64,000 nt of DNA from Epiperipatus broadwayi (Eukaryota; Onychophora; Udeonychophora; Euonychophora; Peripatidae): NCBI GenBank assembly GCA_028023455.1, contig JAQFVV010000017.1, positions 1,674,501-1,738,500 of the forward strand, read 5' to 3'. A program made the translations under genes and the position numbers. Below the pieces are notes generated by a model. It was given only the letters and a program-made list of their open reading frames with translations. It ran no database searches and was not told the DNA's origin. Of the stretch, positions 1-13,058 are shown in pieces; position 1 is the stretch's first letter; each line of letters opens with the position of its first letter.

Positions 1-112
1 GGATGAAATAAGAAAATGTGCAGGGTGATCGAAGAAAATGGATTGAACTTGGAGAGACCTTCATCCTCAAGTGGATTGATAATGGTTGATAATGGTGATG
101 ATACAGAAGCTG
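1..112 (+). mobile_element. RTE-type LINE, extreme C-terminal fragment
   Basis: This is the 3' end of an RTE-clade non-LTR retrotransposon. It aligns by eye with the better copy at 12045-12312: it shares a DEIRKCAG-like stretch, then WIELGETFI and the terminal WIDNG, followed by a TGATGATGAT-type simple tail typical of RTE 3' ends. About 20 nt present in the other copy are missing between CAGGG and the tryptophan codon, so the frame is broken. The element is cut by the window edge. It is non-functional. Confidence 0.75.
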
Positions 113-984
113 TATTTCACTTTCCATATGTGATATATATATGCATCATGTAAAAATAAATTAATATTATTCAATTTATTTAAATTTCTATTACCATATA
201 TGATATTTTTTTATATTATAAATGGAACTGCTTTAATTATCTTGTTTTATTCAAAAAATTCTGTACTAATAAAAATATTATTTCAGGAAATATAATTAAT
301 ATTGTTCCTATGATTCAACATATAAAATGGTAATTGTTTTAAAGGGATTTTTTAAACTCATATGTATTTCATGAAATTTGGAATTAATAAGTAAATGATT
401 AGCCTAAAAAAATAGAATATATCATCATTCATACTTCAGGATGTTTTACAAGAGAATCATTAGTATTAATATTGTTTATGATATCAAGTTTTTATAAATA
501 TAAAAAATATGGTCATTATAATTTAAAAAACAAAACTTTTTCACTCATTCTATGTTTTTACAATTGTAGAATGCATTGACAAAAAAACAAAAACTGTTAT
601 TACAGATACTGTACAGACAAATTAGTAAAATATATTGATGATCATAATGGAGAATGAGGGAAAGGTTAATTATGTGTACTTCAAAAGGAGTGCAAGAAGT
701 AGAAAAGTTACTACGAAAAAGTACATAAAGTTTTTCATTTAATAACGTATGTAAGTTGACAGTCACAATGAAATTATATTCATTTTACTGCCATAATTGT
801 AAAAAATGTATTAATCTTAATTCTAAAATGTAAAATAGCCTATTGCAATACTTCACCAAAGAGGAAAAAGGATATCAGAATGGTCAACTAAAAAAAGGGT
901 ATGCATCGCTTAGATTCAAATCTCAGCTCACAATGAACATAAGTAAAGGCATTAACAGCTGCACTAAAGACATTTCCAATAATA
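113..984. other. AT-rich DNA, nothing recognised
   Basis: No coding frame with family similarity, TIR or tRNA-like motif was seen. The short minus-strand open frame at 545-766 is T-rich low-complexity sequence and I do not regard it as a gene. Confidence 0.5.
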
Positions 985-3660
985 CATAATAATTCAACAG
1001 CAGCCATTTTGCAATGAGTATGGTCATTCCAACTCCAATAATAATAATAAAGATAAAACTGCACAGGAGATGAATTTTGTGGTGACTAAATAAACTAATC
1101 TGTGAACCACAAATATATCTAATGCAAAAGCTGCTGGTTCACTTTCCTGTTTATTTGATATTTTGCACCATTGTCTTAATTTTCTTCCACAGAAAACTTT
1201 TCTTGCTGAAATACTTCATGAATAATTGTAGTTCTCCAATGTATTTTATTCATTCTTTAGAAAACGTAAATGGGATCTGCTTCTCCCTTGAAAGCCATGC
1301 TAGAGTTTACCATAATACAATCTTTTAGGAAATATTGTATTGTTCATTCGTTTTACATGTCCAATCCAATGAAGGTTGTGATCTTGCAATAGTGAACTTA
1401 TAGGATCTCATCCAGCAAGTTGAAGAACATATTGATTGGTTTTATGAACTTGTCATTATATTCTTAAAATTTTATGAAGCAGCCTTAAATGAGAATTTTT
1501 TATTGCCTTTATATTGTGATGATAGGGTGTCCAAATCTCTTTTTTATACAGTAAATTTGGTAAAATGCAGCTATATATATCTAAATTAGTTGCAAGAGTT
1601 ACTTTGTGTCATGAAATATCCTAACTTTTATCTTATTAAAAATAGCAGCAGCACATTGGAGTGGGTACTTCACCTTGGCATCCAGACCCATCTTTCTATG
1701 TAAAACTTTAAGATATTTAAATTGGCTTGCATCCTCAAATTGCTAACCATCTGATATAAGTTGCGAAGGATTTTTCTTTCATCACTAGCTGATAAAGAAT
1801 TTGAATGTTTTGAAAATTAATCATTAAACCAGTCTTTATATGTTGGATTCAAAACATTTAGTACATTCTGTAGATCATCTTTTGAATTGGTAAAAATAGT
1901 CAATCATCCGCTTTCAGTAAATTCGGAATGTAAGAAGATGAAGTTCTTGTTTTGACTTTTAATTCATTCATATTAAAATATCTATATCCAACCTGTATCA
2001 CGTCTTGATCATTCATTCATTACTCCTCTTGCAATCAATTTATAGAAACCTGTCATCATACTCAAACTTGTTTAACACCAATTTTCATTTCAAATACCTT
2101 TATTTTCCGCATGTAGTAATAACATTTCCTCTCATTCCATCATGTAGAAGTTATACAATATGAATAAACTTTAATGAACAACCAACTAATTTTAAATAAT
2201 GCCATAGATGTGTTTAATAATTGAGCCAAATGTTTTGGTTCAATCAATAAAAGCAATATATAAATTGCTTTTTTGTTCTTGGCATTTTTCTTGCATTTAC
2301 TTAGCAATAAAAATATGCTCCATTCTGTAACCATATTGAGTCTCTGGTAAGACCATTCATTTATGATTGGAAGTAACCTATTCAACAAAATCCAATGAAA
2401 GTATCTTTGCTGTAGTGGAAAATGATGATATCCCATACTAATTACTGCAATCTTCTTTATTCTCTTTATTTTTTAAACATGGAACAATATGAGCATCCTT
2501 AAGATCAGGTCAAACTTCATGAATTGATACGTTCTTAAAAAAAACATTCCAATAGTTTTTAAGCTAGCATCTAACTATCACATTTTAAAAGCTCTCCATG
2601 TTTTTCATCAGGATCTGCAGCATTTCCAAGTTTAAGATTACAGAGTTGTTTTGACTTTTCTAAGGTGAATCTAGTTTTTTGTCCAAATCTAAAAGATTAG
2701 GTAAAATGGATATGCCATTAAAAATTATCATCTCATGTCTTGTATCATGATTCATAAAATGATCAAAATATTTCTTCTAACCATCATCATATAAGAGAAT
2801 GCCATTTTTGGATTTAATAAGATTGTTTTATTTTTCATATCCATATGTTGTTTTCATTGTATCAAAGATCTAACACGATCATAATCAGAAAATGTGTCAA
2901 TCTCCTTTGCATTTTTAATCCATCAATCATTTCAAAGTCTTTATAGTCATTGAAATTCTGTCTTTATATATGTCCTGAAATTCCACACATCTAATGTATT
3001 ATTCTGCTAAGCACAAGTGCCATGATTGCTTTAATCAAATCATTAGTAATAAGATTATTGACAGAAATCTATTCATGATTGCCTTTTTTTAGTCAACTCA
3101 ACAATAGATTTATATGTATCAATAGCATATTCCATAAGAGAATTTCACTGATCACTTATTTGACAATCTTGAAGATCCAAATTAACAGTTTTATTGTTTA
3201 GTAGCTGTTGAAATTTTGTATATATATAGTAGATACTTCTAAACAATAAATATCAATTTTCTTGTAATATGATTGGTATAAGATCCGCTTTTTAATCCTT
3301 CTATCATTTTATTCTTGCATATGATTTGCCCACATAATATAAGCTATTAAATGTCATTATTTTGAGCATGGATGCATGCATATTAGTTTATAGTAGCTTT
3401 TCTTTTTAAACAAAATATTTATAAATACTGTGTGATGTTCAAAAATTCAATGACATTTGAATTTGCAGCAGGTATTAAAGTCATCAAAAAGGAACATTTG
3501 ATCTCATGCAACAAATAAAAGTTTTTTTTTGAACTGTCTGAATATAATACTGGTAAATATACAGTAATAAAATGAAAAATAGTACCCTTTTCTAAACTAA
3601 TTTTTAACACCCTTTGCCTTTCATTGAGACAGTGAGGAATTCCACTATTAAAAGATACTA
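985..3660 (-). mobile_element. LINE-X non-LTR retrotransposon, copy 1 (decayed)
   Basis: This is a heavily mutated minus-strand copy of the LINE found in better condition at 12440-16350. The two match block by block. The 3' end near 985-1080 (ATGAGTATGGTCATTC) matches 12449-12470. The C-terminal tail is at 1120-1260, and the RT region is at 1900-2450, including the TTGATTGAAC and AATAATGCCATAG blocks. The match continues to about 3640 (GTGAGGAATTCCACTA). Many stops and indels are present. It ends where an RTE copy of the same orientation begins at 3661, so one may have landed in the other. The clade was not determined: the RT resembles the type that reads GCPPKF-I and CVLAPTLFSI. Confidence 0.7.
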
Positions 3661-4830
3661 AATATTATTATCATCTTCATTTTTAACCATTATCGATCCA
3701 CTGCAGTATGAAATTCTCTGCAAGTTCAATCTATCTTCTTCAATCTCTAGAACTCTCTTCTCCACATCACTCCAGCACACTTCTTTATTACATCCATCCA
3801 TCTTACATTTTAGTCTTTTTTTAGGTTTTTTACAATCTCTTGGAATCCAATTTAAAATTTCAACTATCTATCTATTAACTTCTAGCAATGTCCAGTCCAA
3901 CACCACTTAAGTGTCTTAATTGTGTCAATGGGTGGCAGTAACACATCAGTTTATTCTCTCTCACCCCATGTATTTTGTTTTTGATCTCTTCTTGTTACTC
4001 CTAACATACATTTCTCCATAGTCATTGAGTCTCTGCATTGCTCTTCTATTAAGGATCCAAATTTTGAACTAGTAATACACATTTATTAAAAATCTTTCTT
4101 TTTAAACATGGCATATTTCTTTTTAATATTAAGTTATTTCTACCAAAAGCACTCAAACCTAGTTTAATTCTATGATTAATTTCATCCATTATGTTTTCTG
4201 TCTGTAGTAATAATCTGACCAATATATTTTTGGTTGTTAACTTCTTTTAACTCATCATTCTCAATCTTTATTTTCACCTTTTGAGAAAATCCATTGAATA
4301 TTACTTTAGTAGTCTTTTTAACTTTTACCTTTAATCCTACTTTCTTACTTTCTTCTGATAACTCTTGCAACATTTCATGAAGCTCTGAAGCATTATTCGC
4401 AAAAACAACTACATCATCTGCAAAATCTAGAAGACTCAAATAATCTCTATTTATTTTTACTCTCTTAGCTTCCCATTTTAATCCATAAAATACTTTTGGA
4501 AAAACTGCTGTAAAAAGTTTTGGAGATATGGAGTCACCCCTGTCATTCACCCATCTGAATATTAACCTTCCTAGTATCATTATGTAATCTAATTATTGCT
4601 GATGCATTTTTATAAAAATTCTTTCATCCTGGATCTATACCTTGATGATCCAATGCTTTAATCACTGAAGAAATGTTTGTAGAATCAAATGCCTTTTCAT
4701 AATCTACAAATGCAAAGCATAATGACAACTCATATTCATTCGTTAACCTTTTTTTTTAGCACCTGTATCAAAATCTTGGAACATTATCCAATCTTGCTCA
4801 TATGATACTAGTTCTAGGCAGTAATGATTC
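3661..4830 (-). mobile_element. RTE-type LINE with reverse transcriptase core (truncated)
   Basis: The clearest part is an open frame at 4182-4580 (minus, 132 codons) with RT motifs. GDSISPKLFTAVF corresponds to RT block 4 (usually RQGD-(T/S)ISPKLF). FADDVVVFA is the catalytic YADD-box equivalent (block 5), followed by a KKVGLKV-K-KTK block and NQKYIGQII (block 7). Downstream on the minus strand (4180 down to 3661) the C-terminal region can be followed in broken frames to a TGATGATAATA-like 3' end. The 5' endonuclease domain is absent. The two catalytic aspartates of FADD are kept, but the element is truncated and not autonomous. Confidence 0.85.
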
Positions 4831-5190
4831 TCTTGTATTACAGTGATACTTAACTACTGCTTTCACATTTTTTAACACAATTTATTTTAGTGCTAAGCTT
4901 AGATATTTTATTTTATTTACACCTTTGCATGTTGTTTTGATATTTAATATAGCAGTGATATCAAGATTAATTTTTGAGAAAGCTGTAAATTAATTTGTCA
5001 TAATAAAGAAAAGTTTCTAAGTGAATTTATTTTATAATAAAAGACTTTGGACTTTTCAATTATTCACATATAGATTATATAAATTTGTCAGTCAATCACA
5101 CCATCCAAACAAATCCCGATTGTTCTTTGATGTTAACTAGAGTATTGAAATACATAAAAGTAATCATTATTCAATTGCCAAGGTTAAGTT
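4831..5190. other. Spacer between two RTE copies, nothing recognised
   Basis: AT-rich sequence without a recognisable motif. It may be non-homologous host DNA separating two RTE insertions of the same orientation. Confidence 0.4.
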
Positions 5191-6060
5191 CTGGTTATCA
5201 TCATCATTATTTTCTACCATAATTGATCCACTATAGGATGGTCTATCCAAGTTCAATCCAACTTCTCCCATCTCTAGCTTCTTTTCTTCATATCAGCCCA
5301 GTACACTTCCTTATTTCATCCACCTCACATGTAGTCTCTTTCGAGGTCTTTTACAATCTCTTGGAATCCAATTTAAGATTTCAACTATCAATCTATTATC
5401 ACTTCTTTTAGCAGTATGTCCAGCTCAACTCCACTTCAGTCTCCTAATTCTTTCAATGATGTCCATAACTTTCAATGATATCAGTAACACTTGTTTGTTC
5501 TCTCACTCCTGTATTTCATTTTCACTTTCTTTTTGTTATTCCTTACATGCATCTCTCCATACTTCTTTGAGTAGTCTGAAGTCTGTATTGCTCTTTTGTT
5601 AAGTGTCCAAGTTTCAGAACTGTAAGTAAGAAGTGGTAGCAGATATTTATAAAAAACCTGCCTTTTCAAACACATATATTTCTTTTTAATATTAGGTTAT
5701 TTCTATCAAAAGCATTCCAACCAAGTTTAATTCTATGATTAATTTACCCACATTATGTTTCCATCTGTAGTAATAATCTGACCAGGGCATTTGTAATTGT
5801 TAACTTCTAACTCTTGATTACCAACCTTTAATTTTTTCTTTTGAAAAAAATCCATTGAACATTAACATTTACCTTTAATCCTATTTTCTTACTTTATCTG
5901 ATAATTATTGCAACATTTCCTGAAGTTCTAAAGCATTATTTGTAAAATCAATTACATCATCTGCCAAATCTAGATGACTTACATATTACTTTTACTTCCT
6001 TAGCTCCCCTTTTTAATCCACAAAATACTTCTTGCAAAATTTGCTGTATTGTGTTTTATT
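5191..6060 (-). mobile_element. RTE-type LINE, C-terminal fragment (decayed)
   Basis: Minus-strand RTE 3' portion closely paralleling 3661-4560. It has the same 3' simple tail (ATGATGATGATAAC near 5200), the same C-terminal WIPRDCKRP-like block at about 5340-5365 and the same LLTYSSETWTLNKRA block in the open frame 5481-5675. YGSETWTL is a standard landmark just after the RT domain of RTE elements. It continues into the RT region around 5760-6050 with many frameshifts. It is not functional. Confidence 0.75.
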
Positions 6061-6689
6061 CATCAAACACTCATAGCTATCCTTTTTCTTAATATCACCT
6101 TTGGAATTTTTTTTGTCTCATTCGTATTCTTCACCTTCTATGCATATCTTTAATTATTATTTTTTTATTTGTAAGTACATATCTAATTTTGCTTCTACAC
6201 CTTAAAAAATCCTTTTTCATTTATTCTTTTGACAGTTCTTTATTATGAATCTTTTCAATTTACCTTTTCCAATCTTGTCTAAATCCATTTTTTTAAAAAA
6301 ACTTCATCTGCATCTTTTCTTTATATAAAATTTGCTTCAAAGAAAGTATTTTGCACAAAACATTGTTACTGTTCTTTGGCATTGAGGTTTGATCTTCCTA
6401 TACATATAAAAAGTTTGCTTTATTATTTCAGTCCGGTTATTCTTTATTAATCAGTTTGGGCTCAATATTGATTTTTTTTACATTTATTTTTAGTCCAAAC
6501 TTACTATGAATTTTATGACTTTTATTATTGTTTTAGATTTATCCTCATTGTTATATTTTTTCCTTCACAATATGAAAAATATAAATTGAATTTGTAATGT
6601 TTTTCATTAACAATCAAAGCAGATTTTTTTTAAAAAAAATAATGGCATGTTTTTTTTAAAAAACTTTTAATCATTAATCTGTAATATTT
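6061..6689. other. T-rich DNA, possible LINE debris
   Basis: Long pyrimidine-rich stretches on the plus strand suggest continuation of minus-strand LINE coding debris, but no motif can be identified. Confidence 0.25.
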
Positions 6690-6845
6690 AGGAAGGTGAT
6701 AGAATGGAGGACTCGGATTTTAAGTTCCAGAATCAATTCAAATCACGTATTAAAAAAATAAATAAAAAACTACTCAGAATAATTGTTAAGGGTTCAATTT
6801 ACTATTAGCATGCTTGAACATACTCAGATCTGAACAATTTAACTA
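6690..6845 (+). mobile_element. SINE-B-like fragment (weak)
   Basis: GGTGATAGAATGGAGGACTC followed by TTAAGTTCCAGAATCAATTC resembles the tRNA-like head of the SINE copies at 28325-28560 and 34160-34265. The typical 3' tail (a TATGAACTCC..AGCAATAAA block) is not clear. Low confidence. Confidence 0.3.
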
Positions 6846-8919
6846 TGTTTTTTTTTTTTTTTAATTTTATCCTCAAATATTTATCTAAAATCCAATAAAC
6901 TAATTCGTTTTTATTTTTTGTAAAAAGAAAATTGAAAACATTGTGTCTGTTTGTCAATGAAAGCTATTTGGTTAGAGAATTTTCACTGCTTATTCCTTAT
7001 TTTGGTAATATATATAATGTTGAACTGATAACTTGAAGGAAATTATGGGTCATTAGATAATAGAGTATTACAAGCAATAATACTTTATCCAATACGATTT
7101 GAGTATCTCAAAATGTAGAGCTATTGTATAAACTTTAATGAATCCTTTACATTACGATGCATAGTTAGTGCCTGTTGTATGTACATTCAACTTACTGGCA
7201 GAACCACCAAACAACATACCATACAATACCAGAATAAACTAATCGACAACTTGCATTTTTTTCAGTCAAACAAAAAAAACAACCAATTAAATGTAATATT
7301 TGAAAACATGAAAGTAAGATTTACTTTTAAAAAAAAAAAACACACATTTTCTTAACAGATAATGATTGATAAACAAGTAATATATTCAAAAACATGAAAG
7401 TAAAATAATTTAGTTTGGAAATGAATCTCAATAATGTTCATAGAAAACATTCTGTACGAAAAGTGATTGAATGTTATTGAAAATTGCAGTGAACAAGTCT
7501 TCATTCATGTCTTTCTGAGACATTTTCCACATATGTGGTCTAGTAGATGTGATTGGAAAAGTTCACAAGAAGTCTCCATTACTTTTTTTTTAAAATTTTG
7601 CGTTTAGTCTCGAGCTAAAAAGTTTTTATGCATTGTATGTAGATTCACTGCTGCTGATCGACTATTTAGTGCTTAAGTGTTAGCAATCTGGCTATCATAA
7701 TATATCACATAATCAGGTTTTAAGATTTTTTTTTTCAATAGGAGCAAATGGCATAGCTCTGTCACATTTACCTCTGTTTCAAACTGAGCATTCAAGGCAC
7801 TTTTTTTTTTCATATTGATAATTTTCATATTGTGATTATCTGATGAAAGAAACGTAATTTGAGTCCTTCCACTATTATATTTGGGATGAGTGTCAAATCT
7901 GACTTCATCTGTTTAAATAGATGCTTATTCTATCATCTTGTTTGGACTGAAATTGTGGCCAATCAAACAACTTGGCACATATTAAACCAGACAACCACAG
8001 TATTTGAAGTTTTATGATGACTATAGTTACATCCAATACAAACCCCCCCCCCACACACACACACAATCTCTAAAATGTCACACAATGTCGGATTGCAATG
8101 TATTCTATCATTCAATCACAGTAATGAAAAAAAAAAATTTATCCCCCTTCTGACCAAACAACTTGACAATAATCTTTCTGTGGATACCATAAAGTAGCTA
8201 TAATTTCTCACTTGGGAGTTTTATTTTTTTTTAAGCATGGCAAATCTACCTAGGCCATGCGGTTCTGCAATAGCACAATAGTCTAAAAGATTGTGAGGTA
8301 AAAAAATCCCAATACCCTCTTTTCACTAGTTATCACTTGGCAATAGAATTCTTGAAACAACATTTTATCATAAATTTTATGAGTGATGGAAATTTATTAT
8401 CAGATTACAAATAATTGAACATAAGCCAATCAGCATTGGTACCAGTTTTAATGTTTTAGGGTTATCTGATGATGTAGTATGAAAATAGTGAGAGAGAGAG
8501 AGAGTTAAAGATTTATGCAACATTTCTTTATTAAATACATATTCTTGCTTTTTTTTTTTTTTTAGTAACAAAATAATTTTCTGTGCTTTGTGGATTTTAA
8601 ATAATTTATGGGCTTCTTTTTCTAAGTGAATTTGTTATTGTCGAATAATGAGTCTAATCCTATTTACAATTTATTTAAAGGAATGTTTTGCCTTATGGAA
8701 TTGATTTTCCCCCCGATTTGTGAATTTACAATTTTTTATGCATTTCTTATTGTCAACCGCTACTTAGAGATTTTAATTTCTTATGTTGTCATCACTAATA
8801 TCTAAGTAAATTATATTATTTCATATTTTCAAACATATTACTCCCCCCCCCCGCTTATATATATATTTAACTAATATCAAAATTGAAAAAAATGTAATTT
8901 GTTGATTAGCTTGATGTGA
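6846..8919. other. AT-rich DNA with homopolymer and simple repeats
   Basis: Contains several A/T homopolymers, a C8-(CA)n run at about 8043-8065, a (GA)n run near 8489-8504 and a C10 run near 8843-8852. No gene, TIR pair or SINE was identified. A minus-strand stretch near 7900-8000 faintly recalls a DDE transposase but cannot be defended. Confidence 0.4.
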
Positions 8920-10270
8920 TATGATGTACTGTAGCTTCTTTATGAGAGTCAGGAATCTCTCAGCCCAGAGAAACCTGTTCGCCATCTTCCCCATCCATTC
9001 CCCACCCTGTTTTTCCCATATTCTTCCCCATCCTGCTCCATCCCATTTCCACAACATAATCTTTATCAACTCTATGGCCTTTATATCTAAATCTTCTTGT
9101 CTTTCCCCAAACCCAGCATAAAAACCAAGTTCCCACTTTCTGTATAATCACTTTGTTTATATTTATTCTCTCACAACTTCATAATTTGTATCCTTTTTGG
9201 TTACAGGCATTTACATTCAATTAACAGATGCCTAATATCTTCTATGTCTTTCCTTACATAACTAGCAATCTAACTCATCAATATTTTTTCATTTATTTAT
9301 GTGTATATTCCCTTGTTGCTAAAGATTCTGTTTGAGTTTTAAACTGTAAACTACTTTCCTTGCTGTTATGATAAATTAACTTGTACCCAATATTCTGTTC
9401 ATTTCTATATATATTTAAACTTTTTATTCTTCATATTAGTTCTCCATCTTTCCAACTTCCTATTTTTTTATTAATGCATCTATTCTTCTATCCCATTCCT
9501 TGCCTCTATAACACAATCATCCTACATTTTGTATAAGTATACTGACATAAATTCTTTAGCTAATTTTTTTGCATACCTTCCTCACCCATCTTTTTGCCTG
9601 TCCTTTACTCATAACCCAATTAAATACTATTTTGGCTATTCTCTTACTATCCATAAATTGCAATCTATATTTCCATTTTGTTTTTTGCATCTCTAATATA
9701 AAAACTTGGCCATCTCATTTCTCCCTGAATTGCCTCCTCTGCATCTAATGCATATCTCCCTACTTATCTTTGTTCTTTTTCTAAGTAATCTAACACCCCT
9801 TTATTAACACATAACACATTCCTCTGCATACAATTCTAGCTATATTATGTTTATTATATGAAAACACTTAATTTCTTTATCAGTCCCTTTCTTTTCTTTG
9901 CTTCATTTATCATTTCTTTCTCCCATTCATCCAAACCATTTCTCTGAATACTTAAGGCGATTTCTAAATAGTTATACTTATCCACCACATCTAATTTTAT
10001 ATTCCTCAATAAAAATTCTTTCTCTTCTCTTTCCGCAGTATTTATCATCATTATTTTTGATTTCTCTTCACTAAATTTAATCCCCATCTCTTTACCCACT
10101 CTTGCGCATGTCTTCAGGATAACTTCCATATCTTCCCTACTTTCTGTGCACAAGAATATATCATCCACAAATAAAAGACCCAATAATGTATATACTCTCT
10201 TGCTACCTATTAACAGTATTTCTACCCCTCTTCCTAGTCTTTCTAACTTAGTTTAATATAGTTTGTTGGC
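8920..10270 (-). mobile_element. Third LINE family, RT C-terminal half (decayed)
   Basis: The open frame 9854-10183 (minus) reads LLFVDDIFLCTESREDMEVI, a block 5 RT motif with VDD in place of the usual (F/Y)ADD. It is followed by a GKEMGIKFSEEKSKIMM block (RT thumb approach) and an LDVVDKYNYLEIALS block. Sequence differs from both the RTE and LINE-X copies here, so this is a separate non-LTR family. The frame continues in pieces to about 8920. The 5' part and endonuclease are absent. The clade is not assigned. Confidence 0.7.
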
Positions 10271-11184
10271 TCTCGCAGTGAAGGGAACCTGCATACAATG
10301 AGCATTACATAATTTTAATAATTTTATAGAAAATAAAATGATGCAGAGAAAAAGATTTTAATCATATATATATGTAATTCATTGCATCACCTTGTTTTTA
10401 GGATCTTTCTGATACACCCATGGGCATTTTATATGTGTGCGTGTGTATATATATACACATGAAAGATCTAAAATTCTATTTTTTTGCATTTTGTATATTT
10501 ATTCAGTTTAAATCTATATATATTTAAATACAATTAAAGCAGTTTTTAAGAAGACAGATTCAATAATAAGGAAGTTATTACATTTAAATATTCCTGGCAA
10601 TAATTACATTTTTTTTTTCACCATTTGAGTTACATTTTCATGTAGTGTGTTCAAAACTAAATTTGTTTGATCTGTGTGCTTGTGCATGTGAAAGAAATAA
10701 AAACTTTCATAGAATATTGTTCTGCTGCATAAAGCATCCTGCCATAAGTCTTTTTATTGTTGTTATTATTGTTATTATTATTGAACGCTATTCATTCTTG
10801 CTTACATACATTGAATTATCACTTTCTTTATTTGAATGCATTATAAAGTGGCAACCTGGCTGTCGGATATGACACCAATTTTAGGAGTCGATAAACGTGA
10901 GTAATATACTTCACTCCTGGATGTTTACTCTTTTTTTTATATCCCTTAATTGTTATTTTCTTTGCTAATAATTTTTTATTATATTTATTTTTATCCTTTT
11001 TTTTTTAATAAATTAAATATATAAATACATTGTATATGCAATCATAATGAAATAATTTCAGTCATAAACTTTACATCTACGACAAAATTGGCATTTTTAG
11101 CTTTTTGATGAAATAAAAAGAATGAAGTTTTTTTTTTTGGATATGTATTTCAATACACTAATATTTTTGGTTAAACAGATAATA
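10271..11184. other. AT-rich DNA, nothing recognised
   Basis: Alternating TA/TG microsatellite-like segments (10430-10460) and poly(T) tracts. No supported gene. Confidence 0.4.
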
Positions 11185-11192
11185 GTGTAGGG

Positions 11193-11676
11193 CAGGGGTG
11201 GGCAATTGTTTTGGCTCAGGGGGGGTCACAGAAGTTGGAGGAGGGCCGCATCGGGGGCCACTTTGTGGAAGCGAAGGTTAGCGGAGGGCTGCACCTTTTT
11301 TTTTTTTCATGACCCAATAAACACACTGCTTTATTCCCTGTATTACCAAAGAAATATTGTTTGTCCATTCTTCATTAAACACACGGCATTCATCATCAAT
11401 TTTACATTTTTTCGGAGAGTTCATGGTTTCACTAAAATTGGGAAATGTATATATTTGCTAATGCAAAGACAAAATTGAAATTAATCAGATCAACTGAAAA
11501 GCACTGCGCATGTGTATTGACTTAGCCATCCTAGTGGAAAATATGAGACAAATCTTCGGTTGCGCATGGGAAGGAAATCTCAGTTCAAGGCAGATTTTTC
11601 TGATTGTCTTGGCGGGCGGCATAAAAACTCTTAGCGGGCCGCATGTGGCCCTCGGGCCGCTATTTGCCCATCCCTG
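11193..11676. mobile_element. Non-autonomous hAT-type DNA transposon (MITE)
   Basis: The element begins CAGGGGTGGGCAA and ends TTTGCCCATCCCTG, the inverted-terminal-repeat style of many hAT MITEs. It is flanked by an 8-bp target duplication, GTGTAGGG at 11185-11192 and GTTTAGGG at 11677-11684 (one mismatch), as expected for hAT. The interior is much more GC-rich than its surroundings, with GGGCCGCAT-type motifs near both ends. No transposase frame is present, so the short open frames here are by-products. Non-autonomous; a hAT source would be needed in trans. Confidence 0.9.
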
Positions 11677-11684
11677 GTTTAGGG

Positions 11685-12044
11685 TAAAAGGCAAAATAAT
11701 TTTAGACATCTCTAACAGCCTCTGTAAAAGAAAAAGTGTTTCCAGGCTTATCAATGGCTGGGTTATGTGGTTTGATTATTTTTTCATCTTCCTTTTAATT
11801 TCTAACTAAAAATAGTTAGATAATCATTTACTGGTCCTTATTTTATGTAAAAAAAAAAAAAACCTTTAAGCTTAATTGGATGCTGTATAAAACTTTAAAG
11901 TTTTATCAAGTCCATATACAAACTTAGCTAATAGGAATGAATATGTTTCTACTATGTCATAAGACTTTTTCAATTTTGCAAATTATTTAAACCAATTGGA
12001 TAATTGTACAATTTTACTCTATTTTGAGATATATTATAGCTTAT
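11685..12044. other. Spacer, nothing recognised
   Basis: AT-rich sequence between a hAT MITE and an RTE tail. No motif seen. Confidence 0.4.
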
Positions 12045-12312
12045 TTTCATTGAAAAAATTAAGACTGAAGTGGAGTTGGGCTGGACATATTGCTAGAAGA
12101 GATGATAATAGATGGACAATTGAAATTTTAAACTGGATTCCAAGAGATTGTAAAAGACCCAGAAAGAGACCACATGTGAGATGGATGGATGAAATAAGAA
12201 AGTGCGCAGGGATGACGTGGAGAAGAGAAGCTAAAGATAGGAAAAGATGGATTGAACTTGGAGAGACCTTCATCCTGCAGTGGATTGATAATGGTTTATG
12301 ATGATGATGATT
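12045..12312 (+). mobile_element. RTE-type LINE 3' end, open C-terminal frame
   Basis: The frame is open from about 12050 to 12301 and encodes the characteristic RTE C terminus: a WAGHIARRDDNRW block, WIPRDCKRPRKRPHVRW, then MDEIRKCAG, a short spacer and WIELGETFILQWIDNGL, followed by a stop. It ends with a TGATGATGAT simple tail. It is 5'-truncated, keeping only the last ~85 codons, and is the best-preserved version of this segment in the window. It served as the reference for recognising the RTE fragments at 1, 3661, 5191, 50305 and 58515. Confidence 0.85.
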
Positions 12313-12358
12313 TTTTAATGAGGTCCACAAATTTTTACATAATATCTATTTTTTAGTA

Positions 12359-12360
<2 letters not shown>

Positions 12361-12423
<63 letters not shown>

Positions 12424-12439
12424 CAACAACAACAACAAC
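12361..12439. repeat. (TAA)n/(CAA)n microsatellite
   Basis: A run of about twenty TAA units followed by six to seven CAA units. It lies directly at the 3' end of the minus-strand LINE-X copy (12440 onward), so it may be the simple-repeat tail of that element on the complementary strand. Confidence 0.9.
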
Positions 12440-12954
12440 CACTCAAAAATGAGTATGACCATTCAAACTTTAAAAAAAAAAAAAAAGTGAAAGATGGGAG
12501 GGAAAAAAAACTATTCTAGGAGTGTTGCAATGAACAATCTATGAACCATAACTACTTCCATATATATAACATGCTGGTCATATCTGTTTACTTGATATTT
12601 TACAATGTGATTTTTTAGTTTCCTCCACAGAAGCTTTTCTTTTTTAAATACTTCAATATCTTGTCTAATTGTAGCTCTCCACTGTATTTTATTTACTGCC
12701 ATATCTTCCCAAATGGAAACTATTGGCATTACCCTTCTTTAGAATATCTTTGAGGTAACGTAGACAGTCTACCTCTTCTATGAAACCTGTATTCAAATTC
12801 ACTGTCTTCCATTGTTCATTCATTTTATATATCCTCTCCAATGTAGGTATGATTTTACAATAGTGATCTCAATAATGACACCTCTAGCAAGCTAAAGAAC
12901 ATATTGTTTGGTTTTACGAATATATTTTTAATATTTTACAATGCATCCTCAAAT

Positions 12955-13058
12955 GAAACTAGTCTGGGGATATTGGATGAGTGGCGCTACTGTATGGAGA
13001 GTTTTGCCTCAGTGAAAACAGCTTGGGTAAGCGTAAGGAATGGTGATCATGTGCCAAT
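12955..13058 (+). mobile_element. HF1 hammerhead-foldback element, 3' fragment
   Basis: This fragment starts at the last part of the hammerhead (GAAACTAGTC, then TGGGGATATTGGAT) and jumps to the distal arm (GTATGGAGAGTTTTGCC) and the tail (AATGGTGATCATGTG). It lacks the CTGATGA half of the ribozyme. It interrupts LINE-X: the flanking sequence lines up with copy 1 at about 1490-1550 once this segment is removed. No clear target duplication was found. Confidence 0.7.

Noticed and set aside
7850-7875. CTGATGAAAGAAAC hammerhead-like match
   Set aside because: Only two bases separate the boxes, so there is no helix II.
8466-8490. CTGATGA..GAAA hammerhead-like match
   Set aside because: The eight bases between the boxes cannot form helix II and no helix I partner is visible.
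8821-9151. Open frames on both strands rich in Trp/Gly or Ser/Pro
   Set aside because: A compositional effect of C-rich sequence in LINE debris; no conserved domain of their own.
11206-11809. Several overlapping open frames on both strands
   Set aside because: They fall inside the GC-rich hAT-type MITE and exist only because stop codons are rarer there.
12361-12439. CRISPR-like or tandem regulatory array
   Set aside because: It is a simple (TAA)n/(CAA)n microsatellite. No spaced direct repeats resembling CRISPR occur anywhere, as expected in animal DNA.
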